Shown piece after piece: positions 8,584-17,267 of a stretch of 64,000 bases of DNA. How positions within the stretch are numbered: the stretch's first letter is position 1; every line of letters starts with the position of its first letter. A program made the position numbers and the translations under genes. The DNA comes from Streptomyces glaucescens (lineage in GTDB: Bacteria > Actinomycetota > Actinomycetes > Streptomycetales > Streptomycetaceae), in NCBI RefSeq assembly GCF_000761215.1, contig NZ_CP009438.1, positions 7,172,501-7,236,500 of the forward strand, read 5' to 3'. Below the pieces are notes generated by a model, which did no database searches, was not told where the DNA came from, and saw nothing but the letters and a program-made list of their open reading frames with translations.

Positions 8584-8749
8584 GGGAACTCCCCTTTTCA
8601 AGCATGAAGGCCGGCCCAGCTGCCTGGTCCGCCACGGCCTCCTCCGAGTGCCCCTCGACGTCGCAGGCATGTCACATCAGGACCATGCGTGAACCGGGTG
8701 CGCACGAGCTCCACGGCCGATGGTCACACCCGCTCTCGCCGCGCACCCC

Positions 8750-9319
8750 TCACGACGTGAGGTGGGCGGCCGAGCGGGCCCGCTCCCACATGCCGGGAGC
8801 CTGCTCGATCGGGCGCTGCTGCTCGCCGTGCAGGGCGTTGAGCACCACCAGGCAGCCGGTCAACGCGGGCACCGCCCACTGCGCCCAGGCCAGCTGCCGG
8901 CGCGACTTGTCCAGGTCGATGGGGTGCTGCTGCGCCCGCTCGATGTCGTCGGGGTCGGTCGAGGAGGCCAGCTCGACCTTCTTGCCCAGGACGCGAGCGT
9001 ACGCGGTGGCGGCGAGAGCCGCGGCCGTGACGACGGTCTTGGCCGTGGTGGAGGCGGCCACGCCCTGCTGGGCGGCGACGCGGTGCGCGTTCACGGCGAG
9101 CAGCCCGCCCCCGCCGAACAGGTGCACGCCGATCGCCGCGGCGTTGACCGGCGTCCACTTCGCCCATCCCGAGGCGGAGATCCGGTCCCTGGTGGCCTCC
9201 GTTCCGCCTTCGTCCTTGGCCGCCCCGTTGAGCCCGACCGCGCCCATCAGCGAGCCGCCGAACCAGGCCGCCAGACCCACGTCGTGCAGGCTGCGGATGA
9301 GGGTGTTGCGTTCGGTCAT
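8750..9319 (-). CDS. Hypothetical membrane-associated protein
   Basis: 189 residues starting MTERNTLIRSLHDVGLAAWF, with a GAAKDEGG loop, a Gly/Ala-rich hydrophobic stretch (residues ~60-115) and a second one near 145-165. GAAGGAG precedes the ATG at 9319. Such proteins are common in Streptomyces without known function; I only recognise it as conserved and membrane-associated. Confidence 0.72.
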   Translation of the reverse strand: MTERNTLIRSLHDVGLAAWFGGSLMGAVGLNGAAKDEGGTEATRDRISASGWAKWTPVNAAAIGVHLFGGGGLLAVNAHRVAAQQGVAASTTAKTVVTAAALAATAYARVLGKKVELASSTDPDDIERAQQHPIDLDKSRRQLAWAQWAVPALTGCLVVLNALHGEQQRPIEQAPGMWERARSAAHLTS

Positions 9320-9740
9320 GACCGTGCTCCTTCGGGAGAGGGGACGAGGCGGGCCCACGTGGACGGCGGGCTCACTCTCACCTTCGGCGAATCCGGGCCG
9401 CGCTGCCATCACGGCTGAGCCGGTCGAGCGTCCCGCCCCCGTCCTGCCGCGGCGGCGGCGACGCCCCGGCCGACCGGGCGCGGGAACTGGTCGCACGGCC
9501 CGAACCGACACGTCACCGAAGCCCCCGCCGACCCCGGGCCGGACCTGCGCCAGAAGAGTGACGCGGCCTGCGCGCGGCGTGCGACGCCGGGCGAGCGCGG
9601 CCTCCGGACGCCACCGCCACCTACGACGCCGGCGCTCCGGACCGGCCCGGATCCCCTTCACCGCGACCACCGGGGACCGGACCGTCCCGCACCGCACGGG
9701 GGCCGGGCGCCGAACGGGATTGTCAGTGCCGGTGCCTAGC
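9320..9740. other. Intergenic region, nothing identified
   Basis: About 420 bp of very G+C-rich sequence upstream of the minus-strand gene at 9319. No supported coding frame, hairpin with U-run or clear promoter was found. Confidence 0.4.
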
Positions 9741-9749
9741 ATGGCGATC

Positions 9750-9890
9750 ATGACGAGGACGCAGGTGGGGGCGGCGGGAACGCTGCTGCGTGAGATGGTC
9801 GGGATAGGACGTGGCGCGGAGGCCGCGGGCCCGTCGCTCGACCCCGACTGGGATCCGGTCTAGAGGGTGGAGGCGCTGCTCGCCGCCTGA
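9750..9890 (+). pseudogene. Short reading frame interrupted by an in-frame TAG
   Basis: ATG at 9750 opens a frame starting MTRTQVGAAGTLLREMVG and ending DPDWDPV at a TAG (9861-9863). The same frame then continues RVEALLAA to a TGA at 9890. The sense of the sequence across the TAG (GAG to TAG would restore Glu) suggests a nonsense mutation in a small gene of about 46 codons. A TAGCAT element at 9737 could be a -10. No family recognised; a chance frame is possible. Confidence 0.25.
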
Positions 9891-10043
9891 ATTAGTGGCA
9901 GGACGACCGCGCCGGCTCGCCCTGCCGGGAGCTGCCCCGGCGGGCCCGGTCACCGTGCACCGGCGCCGGACTCCTCGGTCGTGACCGGCACCTGTCGACC
10001 CGTCACCTCAAAGAGTGGCATCGGGCATGCGGCAGGACCCCGA

Positions 10044-10058
10044 GGGCACCTGGTGCCC
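10044..10058 (+). promoter_or_regulatory. 15-bp palindrome abutting a start codon
   Basis: GGGCACC-T-GGTGCCC is a perfect dyad that ends directly before the ATG of the small HTH gene at 10059. Its place suggests an operator for autoregulation or a translation-blocking hairpin; inference only. Confidence 0.35.
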
Positions 10059-10298
10059 ATGGCCGACCTTTCGCAGCTCATGTGGCAGACGATGCGCCGC
10101 CGTCGTCTGTCGTCCGAAGCACTCGCCGAGCGAACCGGTATCCGTGCGCCGCGTATCCGCGCCTTCCTCGAGGACGGAGCCACGGGACCGGTGCGCCCCA
10201 CGCACGATGAACTCGCCGAGCTCGCCGCCGCGCTCGTGCTGCCCTTGCCGGACGTCCTGGTGGCGGCGGGGATCCACCGCCGGCTCGCGGGTGTGTGA
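10059..10298 (+). CDS. Small helix-turn-helix (XRE-like) DNA-binding protein
   Basis: 79 residues consisting of little more than one HTH domain: MWQTMRRRRLSSEALAERTG (helices 1-2) then APRIRAFLED recognition helix and the TLDEL-like segment HDELAELAAALVLPLPDVLV. Such stand-alone XRE domains act as local repressors or antitoxin-like partners, but no toxin gene is adjacent. No Shine-Dalgarno lies at the usual distance; a palindrome occupies the 15 bp before the ATG. Confidence 0.72.
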   Translation: MADLSQLMWQTMRRRRLSSEALAERTGIRAPRIRAFLEDGATGPVRPTHDELAELAAALVLPLPDVLVAAGIHRRLAGV

Positions 10299-10435
10299 CC
10301 CCCGCGGCGCTCAGGGCGGGCGCCACGCCGGACGAAGCGGCAAGCAGCAGCGAATAGGTCCCCGGGACGGACACGAGGCGGTCGCGGTGACCCGCCGGGC
10401 ACACCCCGGTCGCCCTGCCGGCGACGACTGCGGCG

Positions 10436-10858
10436 TCAGGCGATGGACGCCGAGATGACCGCTGAGACGGCGAGATTGCAGGACGCGGTCACCCAGACCG
10501 CGGGATGAGGCTCGGCCTCGACCAGTGTCGCGCCCAGGCGCCCCGGGGTGATCAGATCGACCACCAGGAACGCCACGGCCATCATCACCAGCCCGAGCAG
10601 CCCGAACGCCGCGGTCGAGACCAGCCCCTTGCCGAAGTCCTCGTACGTCGTCCAGATGGACGTGAACACGATGCCGCCGATCCCGAGCAGTGCCGAGCTG
10701 AGCACCGTGGCGGCGTTGCGATTGCGCTGCTCCCAGATCTGCCGGCCGAGTTTCCCGGGCGTCAGCGCGTCGACCAGGAAGATCCCGAGAACCAACAGGA
10801 CCAGGCCCAGGCCGCCGTATGCGGTGGCCCGTCCGAGTCCGTTGACGATGTCGCTCAT
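10436..10858 (-). CDS. DUF350 membrane protein
   Basis: 140 residues with four hydrophobic segments arranged as an internal duplication: GGLGLVLLVLGIFLVDALTP and LLGLVMMAVAFLVVDLITPG both end in the conserved D-x-[LI]-TPG motif of DUF350. The family (cf. YjfL) is of unknown function and often linked to membrane stress. ATG at 10858; the gene converges on the small HTH gene. Confidence 0.88.
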   Translation of the reverse strand: MSDIVNGLGRATAYGGLGLVLLVLGIFLVDALTPGKLGRQIWEQRNRNAATVLSSALLGIGGIVFTSIWTTYEDFGKGLVSTAAFGLLGLVMMAVAFLVVDLITPGRLGATLVEAEPHPAVWVTASCNLAVSAVISASIA

Positions 10859-11276
10859 GAGGATGCCAGCTCCGTAGCGTGAGATCGTGAGTGATCGCGG
10901 TCAAGGAGAGGCAGAATGTAGCGCACCCGTTCCGCCCCCTGAACGGCGCCCGTTCGCTCAGTGAGCACCAGCAGTGGCCGCCGAGGCATGGACCCACCGG
11001 GCACTGCGCCAGGACACCGCGGCCCTGCACCGCCACCTGCTGGGCGCCAGGGCCGGGGCTCCCGCCGGGAAGCCTCGAGCCCGCCGAAGGGGAGCCGCGG
11101 CGGCACCGGCCCCGCCGCGCACGCCGCCCCGCAGCACGTCGGCCGGCCGAGCCAGCCGACGGCGGGAGGGGCCCCGCGGTCCGAAGGCGGGCACCTTCCC
11201 GCTGCCGCCGGCGAGGCCGTGACGAGGACCGATATTCGGTGGGACGGGGGCACGCGGAACGGCAGAATGGCCCGCG
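10859..11276. other. Intergenic region upstream of the HEAT-repeat gene
   Basis: About 420 bp. A plus-strand frame at 10974-11222 (VAAEAWTHRALRQDTAALH...) looks mildly protein-like at its start and then becomes Arg/Ala/Pro-rich; it may be a decayed fragment but I cannot assign it. A G+C-poorer stretch around 10890-10925 could hold a promoter. Confidence 0.35.
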
Positions 11277-14200
11277 ATGATCTCCACTGCCGACGAGCTG
11301 CTCGCCGCCCTCGAGGACCTGCCGCACGCCGCACGTCTTCGCCGCACCGCCGTCACGGCGCACCGGCTCGCCGCCCGGGGCGCACTGCGCCCCCTGCTCA
11401 CCGCGCTGGACGCGCTCGGCACGCACGAGCGCCGCCTCGCCGCGCTGGCGGCCCTGACCGGCGGGGAGACGGACTACCTGGCGGCACGGCTCGGCGACCC
11501 CGACCCGGTGGTCCGCCGGTACGCGCTGCGCGGCGCCCGGCGGCTGCCCGTCGCGGACGCCGCCGTCGAGGCCGCCTACGACGACGCGCCCGCCGTGGTC
11601 CGCGCGGACCTCGCACGGCTGCTGCGCGACGGGCGCGGGGCCGCGCTCGCCGAGCGGCTGGTCCCGCGGGTGCGCGCCGAGTACGGCGACCGGGACGCGG
11701 CCCGCCTGCTGCCTGGCTGTTCGGCAGCGTTCACCGCGCGGCTGCTGCCCGAGCTCGCCGGGGCGCTCGCGTTCGAGGACTGGAGCACGCTGGCCGTCCG
11801 CCACCCCGCCGCCGTCCTGGACCAGCTGGAGCGAGAACTCGGCGGCCTCCCCGAGCGGCTGCGTGACACCTGGTGGGGGAGGCACGCCACTGGAATCGCC
11901 GCCGCCCTGCCAGCCGCGCCCGCACGCGTACTGGACCTGCTGGAGCGGTACGGCCCTGACGACCTGCCCGGCCCGGTGCACGACCGGCTGGGCCACCTCG
12001 TCGCGGTGGACGCCGAGCGCGTCACGCGCTGGCTCGCCGACCCCGGCCGGGCGGCCGCGCGATGGGAACGGACGCCCGGCAGGGCGGTCCTGCGGCAGCT
12101 GGTCACGGCCGATCCGCCGTCCCTGCCCCGACTCGGCGCCCGCTGGTTCCACCGGGGCGCTTTCGGCATCCTGCTGCGGTCCATGGTGCCCGCGCGCCGG
12201 CCGGCCTTCCTGGACGCCGTCGTCTCCGTGGCGGATCCGCGCCGCAATGTCCGCGCGCACGAGGGAGTGCTCGCCCTGCTCCCGGCCGCCGAGCGGCACG
12301 CCCGGGCCTGCGCCGCGGTCGACGCACTGCGCGCGGAACGCCGCTCGGGCTGGGACCTGTGGGGCCTGCTCGCCCTGCTGCCGCCCGCCGAGGCCCGTGC
12401 CGGACTGCTGGCCGCTCTCGGCACCGGCGACGCCGAGGACCGCGGAGCGCTCTGGTGCCGGCTGGCCACGGGCGCCGGCCTCACCCGGGATCCGCACCAG
12501 GTCGCCGAGGTCCTCGCGCTGGCCGCCGACCGGCTGGCCAACGAGCGCGACCCCGTACGCGAAGAGGCCCTGTCCGCCTTCGCCGACCTGCCGGCACCCC
12601 TGCTCGCGGCGGCCCTCGGGCCGGACGTGTCCGCCGGAGCCCGCCCCGGCCGCTCACCCCTGGAACGACTGTGCCTGGCCGCGCTCGCCTCCCGCGATTG
12701 CTCCCCCGGCACCCGGAACGCGGTCCGCGCCCTGGCCGTGAAGCTGCTCGCCACCGCCGCCGGACGAACCCCGGCCGGCGAGGCCGTCGCCGAGGACGAC
12801 ACGGACCGCACCCTCGGCGACGCCGCCACGCGCACTGCCGTACGCCTCGTGGAGGCCCTCACCGCGCACACCGCGACCGTGGACCTCGGTCGCCTGGACG
12901 GCACACTCGACGCCGGTGGGATGCGTGCCGTGGTCCACGCACTCGGCCCGTGGCTGGACCGGGCCGCCGCACGCGGCGACGTCGCGCCGCTGCTCGCGCT
13001 GGTCACCTCCTGCGGACGCCACGCGCACCGCGTCCCGGAGCTCCAGGACCGCCTCGAACAGGCCGTGCGCACCTGCCCCGACGCTCTCTTCGGCGAGGTC
13101 GCCGCGGCCTGGCTGGCCGACCCGGCGACCCGCGGCGACCGGGTGGCCCACCTGCTGGAGCGGGAGCCGTCAGCGGTCTTCGTGCCGCAGGTGCTCGCCG
13201 TCCTCGCCGCGCAGCGGACCGACCTGCTGGACCCCGCCCTGACCGATGTGCCCCACCCGGACGGCCGGTTCCCCGCGCCCGGCACTCCCCGCCCCCTGCC
13301 CCCGTTCCGCCACGCCGACCGGTGGCTGCCCCGGCAGCGGGAGGCCGCGGTCCGGCTGGCCGCGGCCGCCGTGGCCGACCCCGGCCGGAGCCTGGACGAA
13401 CGCGCGGCGCTGCTCCGTGCGGCGGCCTCGGTGCCGGAGCACGGGAGGTACCTGCTCCGGCAGTACACGGCGGTCCCGCCCGCCACCACCGAGCCCGACG
13501 ACACGGCGACGCTCCCGGCGGATCACGTCGACTCGGCGCTGACGCGGGCAGCCCTGGACGCGGCCGCCCACACGGACGACCCGGCCTCGGCTCTCGCAGC
13601 CCTGCTCGACCACGCCGGCGACGACCGGGCGGTAGCCGCCTGGTCGGCCGCTGCCCGCGCCGCCGCCCACGCCCGGCCCAGCCGAGTCGCGGCCCTGTTG
13701 CGCGATGTGCTGCACCGCGAGAGCGGAGTGAAGGTCACCGTGAGGAAGGCGGCCGCCCGGCTCGCCGCCCGCCACCTGCCGCCGGCAGCCGCCGCCGAAC
13801 TCCTGGCCACCGTGGGCCGCAGCCCGGGCGTCCATCCGGACGTCCACGCCACAGTCGTCGCCCTGGCCGCGACGCTGCTGCCGGACGACGACATGTGGAC
13901 CCTGCTGGATGCGGCGGTGTCCGACGGGCCGGTCGCCGCCCGCCGGGCGCTCCTGGACGTCGACCCGGCGGATCTGGCCCCGCCCCACCGGGCGCGCTAC
14001 GGCGAACTCGTCGCCCGCCTGCCCTTCGTCACGGACGAGCAAGTGGCGGACGAAGCCGTGTACCACCTCCGCGACTGGGCCCAGTACACACCCGCGGCCG
14101 GCGCGGCACTGGCGCACGTCTGCACCGACCTCGCCTCGCCGCTGAGCCTCTGGCGGGCGAGCCACGGGCTGGCGGAGCTGGCCCAGTCCGGCCTGCCCCA

Positions 14201-14780
14201 CCCGACCGGGGGCGCGGCACCGGGCAGTCTCCTGCACGACGTCGTGGACCGGCTCCTGGCGCTCATCGCGGCCGGCGAGCCGGAGGGCGGCGCGCACGGC
14301 ACGGACCTGCCGGCCCGCCGACGCCTGGAAGCCGTTCTCGGCTCGTCGGTCCGCGACCCCCGGGTGTGTGCGGCCCTGGCCCGGCGGCTGGCCGCGGAAC
14401 CGGCGGTCACCTTCCTGCGCAGCGACCTCCTCGTCCGGGCGCTCGACCTGGGGACGGACGAGCGGGCACTGCTGCTCTCGCTCCGCGAACTGACCGAGGC
14501 GATCGAGGGCCGCCCCGTCCTCGCCGCCCGGGTGGCCGAGGACCTGACGGAAGCACACCGTTACGGCCCACCGCTTGCCGACCCCGCCCCGGCCGTCGCC
14601 GCGATCGGGGCCCTGAGCGCCGACGGCGGTGTCGTGACGGGCCTCCTCGCCGTGGGCCTCGTCACGGCTCTTGGCGTCCGCCAGAACTGGCCGCAATCCT
14701 GCCGCACGGCCGTCGTCGCCCTGCGCCGCCACCCGGAGCGGGACGTCCGGGAAGCGGCGTACGCCACGGTCCTGGGCTGA
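11277..14780 (+). CDS. Giant HEAT-repeat protein
   Basis: 1167 residues, cytosolic, without signal peptide or membrane segment. It is almost wholly helical: repeated pairs of amphipathic helices rich in Ala, Leu, Arg and Asp, for example DYLAARLGDPDPVVRRYALR (a textbook HEAT unit with the D-P-V-R signature) near residue 75, similar units near 325-345 and 815-860, and a last one, RRHPERDVREAAY, at the C-terminus. No catalytic motif was seen. HEAT solenoids scaffold other proteins or nucleic acids. Start ATG at 11277 lacks a strong ribosome binding site. It appears monocistronic and ends in a strong hairpin. Confidence 0.85.
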   Translation: MISTADELLAALEDLPHAARLRRTAVTAHRLAARGALRPLLTALDALGTHERRLAALAALTGGETDYLAARLGDPDPVVRRYALRGARRLPVADAAVEAAYDDAPAVVRADLARLLRDGRGAALAERLVPRVRAEYGDRDAARLLPGCSAAFTARLLPELAGALAFEDWSTLAVRHPAAVLDQLERELGGLPERLRDTWWGRHATGIAAALPAAPARVLDLLERYGPDDLPGPVHDRLGHLVAVDAERVTRWLADPGRAAARWERTPGRAVLRQLVTADPPSLPRLGARWFHRGAFGILLRSMVPARRPAFLDAVVSVADPRRNVRAHEGVLALLPAAERHARACAAVDALRAERRSGWDLWGLLALLPPAEARAGLLAALGTGDAEDRGALWCRLATGAGLTRDPHQVAEVLALAADRLANERDPVREEALSAFADLPAPLLAAALGPDVSAGARPGRSPLERLCLAALASRDCSPGTRNAVRALAVKLLATAAGRTPAGEAVAEDDTDRTLGDAATRTAVRLVEALTAHTATVDLGRLDGTLDAGGMRAVVHALGPWLDRAAARGDVAPLLALVTSCGRHAHRVPELQDRLEQAVRTCPDALFGEVAAAWLADPATRGDRVAHLLEREPSAVFVPQVLAVLAAQRTDLLDPALTDVPHPDGRFPAPGTPRPLPPFRHADRWLPRQREAAVRLAAAAVADPGRSLDERAALLRAAASVPEHGRYLLRQYTAVPPATTEPDDTATLPADHVDSALTRAALDAAAHTDDPASALAALLDHAGDDRAVAAWSAAARAAAHARPSRVAALLRDVLHRESGVKVTVRKAAARLAARHLPPAAAAELLATVGRSPGVHPDVHATVVALAATLLPDDDMWTLLDAAVSDGPVAARRALLDVDPADLAPPHRARYGELVARLPFVTDEQVADEAVYHLRDWAQYTPAAGAALAHVCTDLASPLSLWRASHGLAELAQSGLPHPTGGAAPGSLLHDVVDRLLALIAAGEPEGGAHGTDLPARRRLEAVLGSSVRDPRVCAALARRLAAEPAVTFLRSDLLVRALDLGTDERALLLSLRELTEAIEGRPVLAARVAEDLTEAHRYGPPLADPAPAVAAIGALSADGGVVTGLLAVGLVTALGVRQNWPQSCRTAVVALRRHPERDVREAAYATVLG

Positions 14781-14924
14781 GCCGCGCCTACGCCGGGACC
14801 GACGGTGCCGCCCCGGGGCACCGATCGACTGGACGGCGGCCTCACCTGACATGCGGCGTACCGCGGGGAGCCGCTGCCTCCGCACGGTCTGTGACACGCG
14901 TTCGGGGGCCGCGTCGCAGGGACG

Positions 14925-14957
14925 ATGTCCGGCACCGGACCCGCCGGTGCCGGACAT
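14925..14957 (+). terminator. Terminator hairpin after the HEAT-repeat gene
   Basis: 14-bp perfect stem: ATGTCCGGCACCGG (14925-14938) pairs with 14944-14957 around the 5-nt loop ACCCG, about 145 bp beyond the stop codon. No T-run. Confidence 0.65.
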
Positions 14958-15101
14958 GCGGTAGGCCTACCGCCCTGGGGCGGTTCGGCCGTCGATCGTG
15001 TAGAGCCCGAGTCGTGGTGGGGCCGCGCCGTCGAGGGCGGCCGGGGCGGAGGGAGCCTGGGGTCCGGCGTCGCCGGGCCGGACCTGACCTCGGTGGCCGC
15101 T

Positions 15102-15155
15102 TAGGGCCTTTCGTTTGGCCCCGCGACGCCGGGGTGATCCAAACGACAGGCCCTA
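15102..15155. mobile_element. MITE, internally deleted copy
   Basis: 54-bp element with terminal inverted repeats TAGGGCCTTTCGTTTGG (15102-15118) and CCAAACGACAGGCCCTA (15139-15155), 16 of 17 positions matching, bounded by TA on both sides. Its last ~34 bp are identical to the right end of the 187-bp copy at 19019, so it looks like the same element with the middle (about 130 bp) removed at a GG junction. No transposase. The right-end CTA is the complement of the TAG stop codon of the small minus-strand gene ending at 15153. Confidence 0.8.
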
Positions 15156-15500
15156 GTCGTCCGGCGTCTCGCGGTGAGCGGGCAGTGGTGGGGCCAGGTG
15201 GGGGAGCAGCACGGTGATGCCGTTACCGGCCCGCTCCGTCCAGATGGTGTAGCCGTGCTGGAGGAGCACCGTCTCCACGGCGGCCCGGACGGCCGACTCC
15301 GTGGCCTCGCCGAGTCCTTGGGCGGGGCTGGTTCGAGGGCTCGGGCCGCTCAGTGGCGTCCAGCTCACCAGCGCGCCGGCAGGGGTACGGCTCACCCGCA
15401 CGCCGGGTGTCTCAGTGTCCGTTTCCCCCACCAGGTCGTAGCCGGCCATGCGCAGGCGGCGCTGCACCTCGTGGACGAATTCCTCGTGACTCGTCGGCAT
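15153..15500 (-). CDS. Hypothetical small protein, paralogue of the 16586 product
   Basis: 115 residues starting MPTSHEEFVHEVQRRLRMAG. Pattern: N-terminal helix ending in LRMAGYDLVG, a strand pair with GVRVSRTPAGALVSWTPL, a helix with AVRAAVETVLLQHGYTIW and a last strand. The same order (helix-aGfd, strands with gavivgWvP, helix RqALLEILTQAGFAV) is seen in the plus-strand protein at 16586-16891, so they are probably paralogues flanking the STAS gene. AAAGGG precedes the ATG. The TAG stop codon lies inside the MITE terminus. Function unknown. Confidence 0.7.
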   Translation of the reverse strand: MPTSHEEFVHEVQRRLRMAGYDLVGETDTETPGVRVSRTPAGALVSWTPLSGPSPRTSPAQGLGEATESAVRAAVETVLLQHGYTIWTERAGNGITVLLPHLAPPLPAHRETPDD

Positions 15501-15943
15501 TGTGCCCTTTCATTCCGAACTGCCTCGATCGCGGTCCGGTGCCGGAATCCGGGTGACGGCATCGCGGGCGGTTCAGCGCGTCGGCGGGCGCCGTTACGGT
15601 GCGACGGGGGGAGGGGGGCGGCCCGGCGCGTTCGGTCTCGTCCTGCAGGAGGAGGGAGAGCAGGGAAGCCACTGGGAGGCCGGCTTCGGCAGGGTGGCGC
15701 AGCACCTTGTCCGGCTCTATGCGGGAGGTGTTGGTGTGCCCGTCGCGGGTGTGGGACAGATAACCGCCCTGCTCTAGACCGGAGATGATGCGCGCGACGG
15801 CGCGCTCGGTGAGCCGGCAGTGGGCGGCGATGTCGCGGATGCGGATGTTCGGTGTGCCGGCGATGGCCGCCAGTACACACGCGTGACTGGTGATGGACGT
15901 CCACCTGTTGTGTGATGCGGAGCCCCCCGGCCATGACCGTCAT
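15412..15943 (-). pseudogene. MarR-like winged-helix regulator with frameshift in a G6 tract
   Basis: A winged-helix sequence is clear: WTSITSHACVLAAIAGTPNI then RIRDIAAHCRLTERAVARII and SGLEQGGYLSHTRDGHTN, matching the ~100-residue actinobacterial HTH proteins that begin W-T-(F/S)-(L/I)-T-(N/S)-H-A. In that frame a TGA lies upstream and no start codon is available, whereas the ATGs at 15943 and 15934 are in another frame. Removing one G from the run of six (minus strand, plus positions about 15923-15928) joins them. Its C-terminus overlaps the next gene by 89 bp. Either a mutation, a phase-variable tract or a sequencing error. Confidence 0.6.
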
Positions 15944-15958
15944 CTTAGGGGACGAGGC

Positions 15959-15986
15959 TTGCCGGAACTGAGTTACATGACATACT
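15959..15986 (+). promoter_or_regulatory. Possible vegetative promoter of the STAS gene
   Basis: TTGCCG (15959-15964) and CATACT (15981-15986) with a 16-bp spacer lie about 55 bp before the STAS start, in an A+T-rich patch that stands out from its surroundings. Each hexamer matches consensus at four of six positions. Confidence 0.35.
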
Positions 15987-16040
15987 TTTCAGGCAATAGT
16001 TGGCCTGCTTCCGCTGGAGAGTCACAAAAGGAGCCCGAAC

Positions 16041-16445
16041 ATGCCCTGGGACGAGGCCGTCATGCCAAGGCTCATGAGCAACACCGGCGAGGAGCCGTTG
16101 CCGCAGCAGGCCGGCGGCCGTGCCGTGGAGGGGGCCTCCGTCGTCCAGTACCCATGGAACGGCGCCTGGGTCATCGCCGCGCGCGGCGCCTACGACCTGC
16201 ACTCGGTCGCACCGCTCGCTGACGCGCTGAAGGCCGCGGTCGGCGCACACCCCAAGGTGGTCCTGGACGCCTCCGGCATCACCTTCGCGGACTCCACGCT
16301 GCTGAACCTGCTCATCCTCACCCACCAGACAGGCACCCTGCGCGTCGCCGCACCCTCGCCTCGGCTGCGGCGGCTCTGCGAGATCACCGCGGTCGACACC
16401 GTGTTGAAGATACGGCAGACGGTGGACGAGGCCGCCACCTCCTGA
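16041..16445 (+). CDS. STAS-domain anti-anti-sigma factor
   Basis: 134 residues: a ~30-residue flexible N-terminus followed by a SpoIIAA-type STAS domain. The conserved phosphorylation site appears as FADSTLLNLL, with Ser85 the likely target of a serine kinase anti-sigma factor. The domain competes for an anti-sigma factor and frees a sigma factor when unphosphorylated. AAAGGAG lies 9 nt before the ATG. No kinase or phosphatase is adjacent, but the PAS/GAF/SpoIIE phosphatase at 25 kb would be a plausible partner type. Confidence 0.9.
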   Translation: MPWDEAVMPRLMSNTGEEPLPQQAGGRAVEGASVVQYPWNGAWVIAARGAYDLHSVAPLADALKAAVGAHPKVVLDASGITFADSTLLNLLILTHQTGTLRVAAPSPRLRRLCEITAVDTVLKIRQTVDEAATS

Positions 16446-16585
16446 GGTGCCCGAAGCGACACCCCGGGAGCACCGGTGAGGCCCGGGGCGTTGAACCCCT
16501 CGACGCTCGGCCTCCGGACGCGACGTCCAACGCGCAGGACAGGGCTGACTCCGACCCCCGTCCCTCACTTGTGTAGCTTTCGTGT

Positions 16586-16891
16586 GTGAGCGATGAGGTT
16601 TTCCTGCAGACGCTGTTCGACGACGTGTGTCAGACGCTTTCCCGTGCCGGCTTCGACATCGCGTCCGCGAGTGCTGAAGAGGGCGCTGGACTGCGGGTCC
16701 GCAAGGAGTCGGGCGCGGTGATCGTGGGCTGGGTCCCGGCGGACCAGTTAGATCCCGCCGGGAGGATGGACGCCGAGTACGAAGGTATTCGTACCGCCTT
16801 GCGCCAGGCCTTGCTGGAGATCCTCACTCAGGCCGGCTTCGCGGTGCAGGCGGACCGGTCCAGCGGAGAAGTGCGCGTGGAACCAGCCTGA
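16586..16891 (+). CDS. Hypothetical small protein, paralogue of the 15153 product
   Basis: 101 residues beginning VSDEVFLQTLFDDVCQTLSR. Predicted helix-strand-strand-helix-strand order with GLRVRKESGAVIVGWVPADQ in the middle and ALRQALLEILTQAGFAVQAD later. The order and key residues match the minus-strand protein at 15153-15500. The GTG start has no Shine-Dalgarno, but TAGCTT 7 bp upstream could be a -10 of a leaderless transcript. Function unknown. Confidence 0.68.
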   Translation: MSDEVFLQTLFDDVCQTLSRAGFDIASASAEEGAGLRVRKESGAVIVGWVPADQLDPAGRMDAEYEGIRTALRQALLEILTQAGFAVQADRSSGEVRVEPA

Positions 16892-17027
16892 TGGGGCAGC
16901 CCCGGCGTGAAGACCGGCGCTGCTCCGCCGACCCGGGCCACGCCCCGCCTCGCCCCCGACGGGATCGGCCGGGCGTTTCGCGGGCAAGGCGGCACCGCAC
17001 TGCGTGACGGAGCACGGCCGCGAGAGC

Positions 17028-17267
17028 TCAACTGTCCTGTGGTGGCGCGGCCGGCCTGATGTTCTGGGTGGCGTGGAAGACGTTGTCCGGGTCGTAGGTC
17101 TTCTTCACCTGCGCGAGACGGTCGTAGTGGCCGCGGTAGGTGGCCCGGACCCGGCCGGGGTCCTCGCCCTCGCCGAGGAAGTTCACGTACGCGCCGCCCA
17201 TGGAGTACGGGTGCATCTCCTCCTGGACCAGCGTCTCCCCGGCTCGGAGGGCCTGCAATCCGTGCGT
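17028..17267 (-). pseudogene. C-terminal remnant of a berberine-bridge-type FAD oxidase
   Basis: The last ~55 codons before the stop at 17028 read YVNFLGEGEDPGRVRATYRG, then HYDRLAQVKKTYDPDNVFH and QNIRP, the conserved C-terminal (BBE) motif of FAD-linked oxidoreductases, where N-x-F/P-x-Q-N-I closes the domain. Those enzymes are about 450 residues; the FAD-binding PP-loop region and substrate domain are absent, and unrelated sequence precedes it. Confidence 0.75.

Noticed and set aside
11576..14957. Very long minus-strand open frames (over 590 codons) antisense to the HEAT-repeat gene
   Set aside because: Arg/Ser- or Gly/Arg-rich translations without domains; they mirror the high-G+C codon pattern of the plus-strand gene.
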